NCBI GenBank assembly: GCA_964400355.1
Contig: CAYNTO010000018.1
Span: 1 to 64,000 of the forward strand
DNA: 64,000 nucleotides
Direction of reading: 5' to 3'
Source: JACKAL01 sp964400355
GTDB lineage: Bacteria > Bdellovibrionota > Bdellovibrionia > Bdellovibrionales > JAGQZY01
Shown: piece by piece, positions 35,701-43,890 of the stretch
How positions within the stretch are numbered: the stretch's first letter is position 1
Layout of the letters: every line of letters starts with the position of its first letter
The notes under the pieces: generated by a model
What the model was told of the DNA's origin: nothing
Databases searched by the model: none
What the model saw: only the letters and a program-made list of their open reading frames with translations
Made by a program: the position numbers and the translations under genes

Positions 35701-37858
35701 CAATGAAGAGGGAAATCTCTGTAAGTCTGTTATTCCTAAAGAAGAGCTTTTCTACTACCTCACCAGCCATGGAAAAGTGGGAACAGATGAGTGGTTTAAA
35801 GCTTTATTAACACAAGACGAGTATGACCTCTATAAGTCGAATCTTTTACGCGATGACTTTACGAAGCCGTATCCTCCAGATTTCGATTTCAATTTGTTGT
35901 CGAACCAAGGTGATGAACGCTACGATGACGATGGCAAAAAGCGTGCGGTGGAGATCGATGAAGAGATCTCGGGTCTACCGCGTCGCACCTTCATCGGACC
36001 TGTGACGTTCGTATTGAATGGTAACGGCTCAGCTATGCGTCCTACGGACGTTCTCGATGAGAACAGCTGTAATGGTACGTGCGAAACGTTGGGTGAGGTG
36101 GAGAGCCAAATCATCAATAATTCGCAAGCGGCGAAAGATGAAGTGCGTAAGTTCGGTTTGCCGGTAAACTCGGCCTACGAAAATAGCCCGTATTTCGGAT
36201 CTATCGAGCATTTTTATAAGAAGCAGGTCAATGATCTTCAGGTGTTGAACCGCGGACTCAAGTACCAATATCACCAGGAAATGAAGGCTTTCTCCCAAGA
36301 GGGCAACTTCCTCGACCAATTTTTATTGAATTACGTGTCGTTTGGTAAACAAAAAAATATCAAACGCCTAGATTTTAAATGTTACGCCAACTGGAAAATG
36401 AAGATGGAGGAGTCGTATCGCAAGTGGAGAAATCGCGAGGATCTTTCTTTCCCGGTGGAAGCAATTCCCAGCTCTTGCTTTGTGAATAGCGAGCGCGCGA
36501 TGCATTTGAATGCCTTCATGAAAAATGTGAACCCGAGTGAGCCAGCCTTCATGGATGGTAGCATCGACTTTACGAAACAACCTGTACAGGTTGAAGAAAT
36601 GAAAGAGTTTGCTAAAAACGGACTGGCGTCTCTGTCGCTTCCTTACGAGCGTAAGATTGCAGTTTTACACAAAATGTGTTTGGTGCTGCGTCGTCAATTG
36701 ATTCCGCACACTAAAGAATTCGAAAAAGAAGTGAATGAACGCGCCAACGTGAATCCGATTCTGAATTATATAACCAAAACCAACTTCTTTTTAGAGTACA
36801 GGAACCGCGTGAAAAAGATCGAAGCTGATTGTCACAGACTTGTCCATGCTTACGATTGGGATCTCCGTCCTATCGTTAAAAACAGCAAGGATGTGCGTGT
36901 GGTGAATACAGCGATGGCTGCGCGGGTCGGACAACTTCCATTTGTAGTTGAGCGTCGCGTGCGGGTGCTCGAGACCTCTAATAAGTACTTGTACAAAGAT
37001 GGTAAAACTCTCAACTACAGCGTCGGTACGAGTTTTAGCACAGGACACGCCATGAACGTGAATCGCGGCTACAAGCTCGATCCATTAGAAGTGCTCGAAA
37101 AAGCCACAGGAAACTTTGGCGCAAAGTCCACAGGCTTTGTGAGTGGTCTATTGGGTTCGATTTCTGGGATGTTCAACTTCCAATGGGGAGTGGGCGAGTC
37201 ACTCGGCGTATCCGATGGTACGTCGGTGGGTGAAAACACCACGCTCGCAGCACAGATTTCCACTTTGGATATCGAGCTTTCCAAATGGGAAAAGTGTACG
37301 GTTGTGCGCTTTGACGAGTCGTTCATTTATGATGGCATTAATCGCCATTATGGTAAGGGCAACTTTATCCAGCCGCAAAAAGACATTCAAGGGTTGGGGT
37401 ACTTTATGTGTTCCGGCGACGAAGACACTGAGGACGATTTGAATCCTGGTCAGCCACTGCGTGTGCGCGAGCGCTACTTCTATCTCACTCAGATCTTTAA
37501 CGAGGGGGATATGCAGGACTCGGGCGCACTTGCCAACCATCCATGGATGTTGCAATTGCGCGGTATGCGTGATTTCGGCCGCTTTGAGAAGGTTCTCAAA
37601 AAGCCAACGAAAGACGTGAACTGGTTGAGCGCTCTTGAGTATATGGGACGAGATTTATTTTCGGCTCTGCAGTTGGGTACGGATCAACGCTATAAAGATC
37701 ATTCTTCGATGGAAGTGGTAAACCGCGATGACGTGGCAAAGGCACTCGACCTGATGTCGGATTCCTTCCAGCGCGTTTTACCCACGTTCCCAGGCATGTA
37801 CACGTATTCGGACACGCCGTATGACACCGTTGTTGGATGGCCGACCACCAATAAATAA
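32786..37858 (+). CDS. Giant lipoprotein (1690 residues), function unknown
   Basis: Lipobox VLAGC (Cys24) predicts membrane anchoring. Visible regions: an N-terminal strand-rich domain (about 50-430); two 20-residue tandem repeats (about 452-491, see 34139); a middle domain; a long coiled-coil stretch (about 800-970, for example IKKTLADLQKEMEELKKN); and a C-terminal Cys-containing region with a Gly-rich segment near 1440-1480 (ATGNFGAKSTGFVSGLLG). No family is recognised. Coupling with the OM barrel at 31618 suggests a large surface or periplasmic machine that may cooperate with the motor cluster upstream; that link is inferred from proximity only. Confidence 0.85.
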   Translation: MTKSKLLSKVVMLQFLALAVLAGCVKAQKQDPYGDAKGKDRSSFRLSKSGELVDVTGYAANAIRSSDVNVVRQADVSVEGENNRYSNRREYSLKMCGLEDIRANNTLLGQKLRVYSELDIREVELTIQNDSCVYWEVSLPYKYFADAVNLEINFIFKTVTGGQKAYIHKTVLFNPWDSRRGSNPEVFDFTRFGISDNLKRLPWARGIDEIDLALRGEFQPTKKKLEIGSVTIVPVQKNKQSLIETSLIDTKLIGGAVAGELDSRYSSEALRLKLNNGQPVQSLDMHLNMRLSNLKVRLLDTAGVNKDEELTSGSFKITAQLIATDQANKGHHIISNRMVIAENQKWNATTMGVNAVLPISLVIRPQWGNLNLLVRVEPEIEGIAPFEGLYHLGRFNEIGGGKSPIFDLSEYSISRETESGYDFNYEAYLKAAVNHEQWLRGNPEEIVDTIAYETNADGSFKLDKNGNKIPIYETNADGSFKLDEKGNKIPVKVYTTMEKGFRRFLFSQLDVLFSRVMPGDTATDRTIQYTVETCLTDNLTGARPGAGLKFEIETEDRGVKYITKRMTNDLGCLTWVGMISHKFYHRENLVRKISRVTYLGEDNTKPSFDLEYYINPWDEKFTFGRDARRLTPEYLKQIAETQEQAPPTRILMTHFSYDATGFRYVIDRYMNMTVKKTVLMTIKPIILKYNSIVWGRSGLNDLRDGIYLMKVAMQKDYIDPMANKGAVITNDPIPKKLMGGSVQPMTQAEAESLEKKQFLVVKETLVRVLGGQIVTPIEFEINDLRTLRIRSQMLIQIETIDEMLLRAALLANSKLDGLVKEAKSEATIEIMAIKKTLADLQKEMEELKKNQDYAIMEQYLRVLARDKELKARMESLLSSLDKDAALKLLTQIDELRGTGETAVSVDRNIKFQVLNDAIKSLKNKITAATAKQEKDVVQRVTTEKINECQILSDKLKEQGKLDEANLYDPKKANEEGNLCKSVIPKEELFYYLTSHGKVGTDEWFKALLTQDEYDLYKSNLLRDDFTKPYPPDFDFNLLSNQGDERYDDDGKKRAVEIDEEISGLPRRTFIGPVTFVLNGNGSAMRPTDVLDENSCNGTCETLGEVESQIINNSQAAKDEVRKFGLPVNSAYENSPYFGSIEHFYKKQVNDLQVLNRGLKYQYHQEMKAFSQEGNFLDQFLLNYVSFGKQKNIKRLDFKCYANWKMKMEESYRKWRNREDLSFPVEAIPSSCFVNSERAMHLNAFMKNVNPSEPAFMDGSIDFTKQPVQVEEMKEFAKNGLASLSLPYERKIAVLHKMCLVLRRQLIPHTKEFEKEVNERANVNPILNYITKTNFFLEYRNRVKKIEADCHRLVHAYDWDLRPIVKNSKDVRVVNTAMAARVGQLPFVVERRVRVLETSNKYLYKDGKTLNYSVGTSFSTGHAMNVNRGYKLDPLEVLEKATGNFGAKSTGFVSGLLGSISGMFNFQWGVGESLGVSDGTSVGENTTLAAQISTLDIELSKWEKCTVVRFDESFIYDGINRHYGKGNFIQPQKDIQGLGYFMCSGDEDTEDDLNPGQPLRVRERYFYLTQIFNEGDMQDSGALANHPWMLQLRGMRDFGRFEKVLKKPTKDVNWLSALEYMGRDLFSALQLGTDQRYKDHSSMEVVNRDDVAKALDLMSDSFQRVLPTFPGMYTYSDTPYDTVVGWPTTNK
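34139..34258 (+). repeat. 60-bp in-frame tandem duplication inside the giant lipoprotein gene
   Basis: Two consecutive 60-nt units encode YETNADGSFKLDKNGNKIPI and a near-copy ending DEKGNKIPV. The DNA differs at several synonymous sites, so the duplication is not recent. The Asn/Asp/Gly pattern recalls ion-binding or linker repeats. Confidence 0.9.
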
Positions 37859-37877
37859 TCTCTACAAATGGAAACAC

Positions 37878-37903
37878 CACCATGCACTTCGTTGAGCATG
37901 GTG
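37878..37903 (+). other. Hairpin after the giant lipoprotein gene
   Basis: CACCATGC and GCATGGTG form an 8-bp perfect stem with a 10-nt loop, 20 bases past the stop. No T-run follows; it may slow or process the transcript before the methyltransferase gene at 37921. Confidence 0.45.
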
Positions 37904-37920
37904 CGACTGAGTGAAAAACT

Positions 37921-39000
37921 ATGAGCGACAAAAAGCGATTCTTTTTAGTGGTTCCTGTGAATATGGAGCGCCTGGCGCTTTATGAACTGGCGCGCCATTT
38001 GAGTTATTGGAACATCCCCGATTTTGAGTATACCAATTACCCTGGTGGCATAGAGGTGCTCCTCCCCATGGAGACGGGCCTTCGTCTGAATACTGTATTA
38101 AAGATTCCCGTGCGCATACTCTTGCGCGTGATAGAGCGCGAAACCAAAACCGAAAAAGAGTTTGAAGACCTGGTTCGTGAAGCCAAGCTTAGCGAATTTG
38201 CTCCACTCGGTGACGTGCACGTGAGTTCGCGCAGTTCCTTTTTACGTTTTAAGAAATCGCTCGAAGAAACGGTATATGATCTGGTTCCCTACAAACCCAA
38301 ACAAAATGGCGGCAGCGTTTTTATTCGCTTTTTTCGCGATGTGTGCACCATCAGCGTGAACACCTCAGGCGAGGATCTCTATCGCCGTGGCTACGACAAG
38401 TGGGTGGGGGAGGCTCCGGTGCGCGACAATATCGCCTCGGGCCTTTTGCAACTGCTCCTCAAGGGCCTTGATCCCTCATCACCCGCAGATATTATTGATC
38501 CTATGGCGGGCTCAGGAACGTTTTTGATTGAAGCCTATAATCGCGATGCGCTTCTTCGCCGCGGATTTATCTTTGAGAAATGGCCCAATCCCATCTCTGT
38601 TAAAAAAGAAGAGACGGGGGTTCGCCCGCTGTGGACTCTGTACGCGAGCGATCAATCGAAACGCAATACGGAAATACTCGAGCACAATAGCGAGGTGGCA
38701 GGCGTTCCCATGATGATTCAAGTGATGGATCTGTTTAAGGCGCCAAAGCTGGGGAGATCCGAAAGTCCCCGTGTTGTGGTGTGCAATCCGCCTTATGGAA
38801 AACGCCTAAAGACTACAGGTGCACGCTCCTACTTCCAGGACGTGCTCGACAAGATTGTTCATGTGTACACACCCGAGCGCATCGGGTTACTCACTCCGCG
38901 CAATGTGTGGTTAGAACACGACAATTACGAGCGCATGGAAATGTTAGATATGGAAAATAGCGGCGTTGAAACGCGTTTTACGGTTTTCTACCGCGAATAA
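37921..39000 (+). CDS. THUMP-type rRNA N2-guanine methyltransferase (RlmL N-terminal-like)
   Basis: 359 residues. The N-terminal part (about 1-160) is a ferredoxin-like/THUMP RNA-binding region. The SAM-dependent methyltransferase core has DPMAGSGTFLIEA (motif I, near 197) and the catalytic NPPYGKR (motif IV, near 294), as in the RlmL/TrmN family that makes m2G in rRNA or tRNA. E. coli RlmL has an extra RlmK half; this protein lacks it, as do many single-domain homologues. Followed by a bidirectional terminator. Confidence 0.88.
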   Translation: MSDKKRFFLVVPVNMERLALYELARHLSYWNIPDFEYTNYPGGIEVLLPMETGLRLNTVLKIPVRILLRVIERETKTEKEFEDLVREAKLSEFAPLGDVHVSSRSSFLRFKKSLEETVYDLVPYKPKQNGGSVFIRFFRDVCTISVNTSGEDLYRRGYDKWVGEAPVRDNIASGLLQLLLKGLDPSSPADIIDPMAGSGTFLIEAYNRDALLRRGFIFEKWPNPISVKKEETGVRPLWTLYASDQSKRNTEILEHNSEVAGVPMMIQVMDLFKAPKLGRSESPRVVVCNPPYGKRLKTTGARSYFQDVLDKIVHVYTPERIGLLTPRNVWLEHDNYERMEMLDMENSGVETRFTVFYRE

Positions 39001-39001
39001 A

Positions 39002-39030
39002 AAAAGGGTTGCTCTCGCAACCCCTTCTTT
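39002..39030. terminator. Bidirectional intrinsic terminator
   Basis: GGGTTGC-TCTC-GCAACCC (39006-39023) has a run of A residues on the left, which gives a U-run on the minus strand, and a pyrimidine-rich tail on the right. It separates the convergent methyltransferase and secreted-protein genes. Confidence 0.9.
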
Positions 39031-40761
39031 CTAACCGCCAGGTCCTGATCCGTGCCCGCCGCCGGCATCGCCGCCGTGACCTGCGCCGTCGTTACTGCCG
39101 GCGCCAGATTCTGCGTTTCCGCTGGGGCCAGTGGTGTTTCCAGGGCCGGGACCGCCAGGGCCACTAGGACCACCCGTGTCGCCGTTGCCACCGTCACCGC
39201 CGCCGTGCTCGGGAATTCTAAATTCGCAGCCTTGCTCGTCCATTCTGCACGCGCGGTGCATGATGCGACAAATGCGCAAGCTTTCAGAAGCCGTGGGTTT
39301 CCGTGGACAGCTGCGGATGTCGGGATGGTTCACATTGGATTCCCAGGCCCCGCGGCGCTGTTTAAAATCGTAGTTAGACCATCCACCGCGTGGAATCACT
39401 CTTTGTGGCTCAACACCAAAGATGCGTTTGTATTCTCCGGAATGGAGATCACTCAATTTGTCTTTGCACAACCAGTAGTTGGTTCGTCGAGCTTCATCAG
39501 CACTTAATGGCATTCCTTGGCACACACCAACTCCTGATATGGCGAGAATAGTGTTCGTCATGGTGTTGTCCTGACGGCGCTGGCCAGAAGACATCCAGCT
39601 AAAGAAGCTATCATCGGCCTGATCTTTCGCGCGAACTGCAAACATGGCGATGGCGCGATTAGACGCGTGGGTGTAGCCCGCAGCAACCAGCCCTTGCTTG
39701 ATACACGCATAAGGACCGAGCGCTGAATCGGGAGAGTTGTTCCCCGCCGGTGGTGGAGTGTAGCGCGGTGGAGGAAGTGGCTGTGGTGCGGGTTTCGGAG
39801 CGATCTCCGCAACTGTTCTTTGGAGTTGCTGGTAGTGGCTCATCAAGCGAAAACAGGAGTACTGTTGGCCTGCAGAGTGACGATCCCAATCGACTTTCGT
39901 ATCTCCGCAATAATCGCGGATGCGCGAAAACTCTGTGAACACTTCATTTTTATACTGATCGATGGCTTCGCCCTCTGAAATTCCCTGGTACTTGGCATCG
40001 GCGGCGATAGCTTGAAGAATGCTGCGTTTAAAGTGGTCGGCAAACGGGCGACACTCTTGATCGTGCCCATCACACATTTCGCTGTAGCGTTTTTCCAGGA
40101 GTGCAATACAGCCGTTAGAAGTGAGATCCTTTTTTAGATTCACGCACCATTCACTGCGGCTTGAGGAGTTGGCGTAGGTAAAATATTTGGGATTGCACAT
40201 GTGACCCGATTGCTGGCCTCCGCTATCGCCGGGTAAAGAACAGCGATTGGGAGAATTACAGGTCATTCCATTTTTGTTGCTGATACCGGGGATATCACGG
40301 CGATAGGTCCACTGGCCCCAGTAACCACCGATCAAACACTCTGTGCCCACCTTGTACGGTGGAAGTGATTCGGAGCCTGCGTGGCTCTCGTTTAAAAAAA
40401 GTTGCTGGAGCACACGCGCAACTTTATCTGATTTCTTATCGGTCAGCTGAAAGCGCTCAAGTTCGGCCATCAGTTTATGGAGGTTTCGATAGTATCGAAC
40501 CACATCTTTCGAGGGCATTTTGTAGATCTGCGCATAGGTCAGCATGGGAAAATGGACTGAGGCAACGTCGCGGGCCATTTGCTGGGGATCCGTGGAATAG
40601 ACCGCTTGTGGCTCGCGGGATTCAAAGGGCGCTGCGCTGGAACTGGAGTCTTGTGGGAGTGGAATCTCAGTGGCAAAACCGCATGTGAGTAGGGCCGCAG
40701 ATATCACTGCCGCTACTTTTACAGTTACCGCTCGTCGAGGTTCTAATTTATTGAATCTCAT
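39031..40761 (-). CDS. Large secreted Cys-rich protein with Gly-rich tail (paralogue 1)
   Basis: 576 residues, starting at ATG 40761 after AAGGAGAGA. A basic N-terminus and hydrophobic stretch (VKVAAVISAALLTCGFA) act as signal peptide. An N-terminal region unique to this copy (about 50-310) has paired cysteines (CNSPNRCSLPGDSGG, SEMCDGHDQECR). A Pro-rich linker (PAPQPLPPPRYTPPP) leads to a domain shared with the neighbour at 40860 (GPYACIKQGLVAAGY, SNRAIAMFAVRAK). It ends with a Gly-rich tail containing SGNAESG and GAGHGGDAGGGHG. Unrecognised family; extracellular role likely. Confidence 0.75.
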   Translation of the reverse strand: MRFNKLEPRRAVTVKVAAVISAALLTCGFATEIPLPQDSSSSAAPFESREPQAVYSTDPQQMARDVASVHFPMLTYAQIYKMPSKDVVRYYRNLHKLMAELERFQLTDKKSDKVARVLQQLFLNESHAGSESLPPYKVGTECLIGGYWGQWTYRRDIPGISNKNGMTCNSPNRCSLPGDSGGQQSGHMCNPKYFTYANSSSRSEWCVNLKKDLTSNGCIALLEKRYSEMCDGHDQECRPFADHFKRSILQAIAADAKYQGISEGEAIDQYKNEVFTEFSRIRDYCGDTKVDWDRHSAGQQYSCFRLMSHYQQLQRTVAEIAPKPAPQPLPPPRYTPPPAGNNSPDSALGPYACIKQGLVAAGYTHASNRAIAMFAVRAKDQADDSFFSWMSSGQRRQDNTMTNTILAISGVGVCQGMPLSADEARRTNYWLCKDKLSDLHSGEYKRIFGVEPQRVIPRGGWSNYDFKQRRGAWESNVNHPDIRSCPRKPTASESLRICRIMHRACRMDEQGCEFRIPEHGGGDGGNGDTGGPSGPGGPGPGNTTGPSGNAESGAGSNDGAGHGGDAGGGHGSGPGG

Positions 40762-40839
40762 AGATCTCTCCTTAAAGGTGTCTCAAGGAGAGATCGGAAG
40801 TTTGAGTGTAAAAGTTAAATGACTGGACGAAGGAGCAGA

Positions 40840-40854
40840 GGCCCGTTGCGGGCC
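40840..40854. other. Short GC hairpin between the two paralogues
   Basis: GGCCCG-TTG-CGGGCC lies just past the stop of the 40860-41948 gene. It has no U-run, so it is a weak terminator candidate. Confidence 0.4.
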
Positions 40855-40859
40855 GCTAA

Positions 40860-41948
40860 CTACATTCCGCCTGGACCGCCGCCATGGCCGCCGCCGGCAT
40901 CACCGCCGTGCCCTGCGCCCTCGTTGCTGCCAGATCCTGATTCTGCATTCCCAGAGGAGCCACCATCGGTGCCAGCTCCGTTGTCGCTACCGCCAGTGTT
41001 GCCACCGGTATCGCCGCCCGTGTTGCCACCGCCGGTGTCACCGCCCGTGTTGCCACCACCGGTATCGCCGCCGCTGGTCCCGCCGTCGCTACCACCAGTA
41101 CCACCGGAGTTGCCACCGCCGTCATTGCCGCCGCTGTTGCCATCGCCGCCACCGCCGTTGTTGTTTTCGATGTTTTCAACGTAACCGCGCTCGCAACCCA
41201 CTTCGATAGCGCCACAAGCGCGGACCATGTGTTGGCACAAGTTTATACGTTTTTTTCCATTGTAAGGCGTGGAGCAACTGTAGGCCGGAGATTTTTTGTT
41301 CCAATATTTCCAGTCTCTCTGGATGCTGAAAGGAGTGGAGTTGAAGGATTTAACCGTAACGTCCACGCGGCGGCTGTCCATTTGGAAGACTTCTTTGTAG
41401 TCATCGCGGTCGACGCTGGGCCGAGGTGAATCGAGCCACTGTTCTGCGCGAGCGGCTTCGCTGGAGTTAAAACGATAGCTACTTCCTTTACATGGGCCGA
41501 GCGCTGCCGCGGTAAAAATTGTTTCGCGGAGAACCACGTTGTCGATTTGATCATTGGTGTAACCAAAATGGCTTGCGCGAGTTTTCGATTGCACGGCAAG
41601 CATTGCAATAAATTTATTGGAAACATCGCCTTCGCCGGCGTTCATAAAGCCTGTTTTTATACACGAGTATTTTCCGAGGCCCTTATGGCGACCTTTATGG
41701 GGCACGGGTTTTTTTGGTTTTTTGTATTTTGGCGGGCGTGGTGGTGGATAGTAGGGATCCTGTGGGGGAAGATCTTGGCCTGCAGGCATTCGATCTAAAT
41801 TGGCTGCATCGGAAGCCGCTTGTTGAACAGCTGCTGGAACCAGAAAAACCGTTCCGTCGGCTTGGGTGGCCCATTCAACGGCAACGAAATTGTTTTGTTC
41901 GTGGTCAGCGGTAGCAATCCCAACGAAAAGCAGGATGATAGATAACAT
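40860..41948 (-). CDS. Secreted protein with Gly-rich tail (paralogue 2)
   Basis: 362 residues; ATG 41948 follows AGGGAG and starts MLSIILLFVGIATA. After a Pro/Lys-rich linker (PPPRPPKYKKPKKPVPHKG), the domain GKYSCIKTGFMNAGEGDVSNKFIAM matches the same region of the gene at 39031. The Gly-rich tail is longer (about 115 residues, with a GGDTGGGNT repeat) and ends with the same SGNAESG ... GAGHGGDAGGGHG block. The tandem order and shared modules indicate duplication of an ancestral gene. Function unknown; probably exported or surface-attached. Confidence 0.75.
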   Translation of the reverse strand: MLSIILLFVGIATADHEQNNFVAVEWATQADGTVFLVPAAVQQAASDAANLDRMPAGQDLPPQDPYYPPPRPPKYKKPKKPVPHKGRHKGLGKYSCIKTGFMNAGEGDVSNKFIAMLAVQSKTRASHFGYTNDQIDNVVLRETIFTAAALGPCKGSSYRFNSSEAARAEQWLDSPRPSVDRDDYKEVFQMDSRRVDVTVKSFNSTPFSIQRDWKYWNKKSPAYSCSTPYNGKKRINLCQHMVRACGAIEVGCERGYVENIENNNGGGGDGNSGGNDGGGNSGGTGGSDGGTSGGDTGGGNTGGDTGGGNTGGDTGGNTGGSDNGAGTDGGSSGNAESGSGSNEGAGHGGDAGGGHGGGPGGM

Positions 41949-42149
41949 ACAACTCCCTTTATAACCGGTAAGGGTCCTTCATGGGCCCCACAAAAATTGT
42001 CCTATTAAATAGATAAAAATAAAAGTCTAGATCTGCGACCTAGGTCCTGTGAATTGGGAAAATAGTGAATATTCATAAGTGATTCTTGAGGTTTGATTCC
42101 AGGATTGGCCATCCGAGCCGCGCAGTGGTGGCCGCCGATCGTGCACGAG

Positions 42150-42812
42150 CTAGTTTTGAGGAGTCGGTTCAGGTTTGGAAAAGAAGAATCTGCGAATCAA
42201 AAATATCACAACCACAATCGCAAGAACCGCAAAAACGAAGATTTTAAATTCCTTCATCTTGTCGAGAATATCCTGGCCATAGAAGGAAACCAAAAGAACC
42301 TGTGTGGGCACGGAGATCAGAGCGGCAATGCCATCGGTGAGTAAAAAAGCCCATGCCGGAATGCCGAGCGCTCCGCACATGAGATGCCCTGGAAATCGAA
42401 CACCCGGAATAAAGCGGAAAACGCTGGGAGCAAAAAAACCATATTTTTGGGCCCATGTGGTAATTTTAGTGGTTTTTTCTTCGGTGAAGAATTTTTTAAA
42501 GCGCTCGCTGCGCATGATCTTTTGGCCAAAAAACTTTCCCATAGAAAAAATCAAATAATCGGTGGCAATGACCGACGCAAAAGTCACCACCGCCAGTGTG
42601 TAAGGATCGACGGCGTGAGCGCCCGGATAGGGCGGTGGATACTCTTGAGGATTTAAAGCCATGTGGCCCACAAGGCCTGCGGAGATAATCACCACTTCCT
42701 CAGGAATCGGCACTCCGAGCGCACAAATCGTCATAAAGCCCAGTATGGCGCCATAAACGACATAGGGCTGATAGACGAACTGTGAGAACCAACTGAGGAT
42801 TTGCTCTTCCAT
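42150..42812 (-). CDS. DedA-family (VTT) membrane protein
   Basis: 220 residues with several membrane helices and the DedA signature elements: GVPIPEEVVII (re-entrant region), FAPSVFRFIPGVRFPGHLMCG (with the conserved Arg and Gly-x-Arg-x-x-x-G-like segment), and a C-terminal helix IFVFAVLAIVVVIFLI. DedA proteins are lipid flippases or transport-type proteins needed for membrane homeostasis. Its ATG follows the stop of the cyclophilin gene with no gap, so the two are coupled. Confidence 0.9.
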   Translation of the reverse strand: MEEQILSWFSQFVYQPYVVYGAILGFMTICALGVPIPEEVVIISAGLVGHMALNPQEYPPPYPGAHAVDPYTLAVVTFASVIATDYLIFSMGKFFGQKIMRSERFKKFFTEEKTTKITTWAQKYGFFAPSVFRFIPGVRFPGHLMCGALGIPAWAFLLTDGIAALISVPTQVLLVSFYGQDILDKMKEFKIFVFAVLAIVVVIFLIRRFFFSKPEPTPQN

Positions 42813-43457
42813 TTATTTTTTTCTAGTGATGCTCTTAATCAATACTGTTTCTGCGGGAACGTCCTGATGAAAACCTTTTGTCGTCGTTGAAACTTTTTCG
42901 ATTTTTTCAACCACGTCCATTCCTTTCGTCACAGCCCCGAAAACGGCATAACCGTAATTTTGTGGCGATTTGCCAGCGTGATTTAAAAATGCGTTGTCGA
43001 CAGTGTTGATAAAAAATTGGCTGGTCGCACTGTTGACTTCCATCGTGCGCGCCATAGCCAGTGTGCCTTTGAGATTTTTAAGCTCCGCAGACGCTTCGTT
43101 TTTAATGGGTGCGTGCGGTTGCTTCTCTTTCATATCCTGGGTCATCCCGCCCCCCTGAATCATAAAGCCAGGGATCACGCGATGAAAGATAGTGCCGTCG
43201 TAGAATTTTTCATCGGTGTAGGCAAGAAAGTTGGCAGCGGAGACGGGAGCTTTGTCGGCCCACAACTCGGCTTCGATGGTTCCTAAAGAGGTTTCGATAA
43301 TGACCGTAGTGTTCACTGATTTATCCTTTGTTTTTTTTGAACCTTTTGCAGATTCGACTTTTACCTCGGAATCCTTTTTGGAATCCGCTGCTTGAGCAGG
43401 AAAGGTTGAGGATACGGCGAAAAAGAGAGTGAGAAAAGAAATTCTAAAGTGCGACAT
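42813..43457 (-). CDS. Periplasmic cyclophilin-type peptidyl-prolyl isomerase
   Basis: 214 residues with signal peptide MSHFRISFLTLFFAVSSTFPAQA and a Lys/Ser linker. The cyclophilin core shows YDGTIFHRVIPGFMIQGGG, LAMART and SATSQFFINTVDN, including catalytic Arg in FHRV and the Gln/Phe residues. It assists protein folding in the periplasm by isomerising prolyl bonds. First gene of a two-gene unit with DedA. Confidence 0.93.
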   Translation of the reverse strand: MSHFRISFLTLFFAVSSTFPAQAADSKKDSEVKVESAKGSKKTKDKSVNTTVIIETSLGTIEAELWADKAPVSAANFLAYTDEKFYDGTIFHRVIPGFMIQGGGMTQDMKEKQPHAPIKNEASAELKNLKGTLAMARTMEVNSATSQFFINTVDNAFLNHAGKSPQNYGYAVFGAVTKGMDVVEKIEKVSTTTKGFHQDVPAETVLIKSITRKK

Positions 43458-43532
43458 AGGAATTTAATGTAGGACGACTCAGAGGAGGATTCAATCACAA
43501 TTGCATGGAGAAGTGTTGAGAGTTTGTGAGGT

Positions 43533-43566
43533 GCCGTCAATTTGACGCCGACAAGAAATTGACGGC
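43533..43566. other. Hairpin upstream of the cyclophilin gene
   Basis: GCCGTCAATTT (43533-43543) and AAATTGACGGC (43556-43566) form an 11-bp perfect stem with a 12-nt loop. Located between the minus-strand ORF at 43605 and the cyclophilin start; candidate terminator of the former or operator of the latter. No U-run. Confidence 0.5.
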
Positions 43567-43604
43567 GAAACTTCGACAAAACTTCGGCTATAAAAAGCGT
43601 CAGA

Positions 43605-43817
43605 TCAGTGGAGGGCGTGGTCTTTTTCGCGCACAGTCAATTTGCACTTTGAGCAGTAAGCCACTTCTTTAACAGACGAGCTTAACTCATCGATCTCATG
43701 GATTAAAGTGAGTGGTTCCGTGCACAGTGTGCATTGATTGACCGATTTCAGAAATGAGCGAATTTGTTCCAAACGAGTAAGTACGGCATCTTTTATTTGT
43801 TCTTTGAAGTGAGACAC
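43605..43817 (-). CDS. Short zinc-ribbon-like protein
   Basis: About 70 residues from GTG 43817, with a G-run six bases upstream. A helix (SHFKEQIKDAVLTRLEQIRSF is its core) is followed by two CxxC pairs (CTLC and CSKC), spaced like a zinc ribbon, and a His-rich end (KDHALH). The same frame stays open to 44009, but those extra 64 residues are encoded by element copy B and are probably not original coding sequence. Function unknown. Confidence 0.45.
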   Translation of the reverse strand: MSHFKEQIKDAVLTRLEQIRSFLKSVNQCTLCTEPLTLIHEIDELSSSVKEVAYCSKCKLTVREKDHALH

Positions 43818-43890
43818 GATGAACCCCCAGTGCTTGTCTTCGTTGCAAACTTCGTTCACAGACTTGAGCCGAGTCCTAATGCGCCGCTCA

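Noticed and set aside
39131..39373. Pro-rich ORF on the plus strand
   Set aside because: Antisense shadow of the Gly-rich tail of the gene at 39031.
40819..41184. Pro-rich ORF on the plus strand
   Set aside because: It is the antisense of the Gly-rich tail of the gene at 40860; Pro runs are the mirror of Gly codons.
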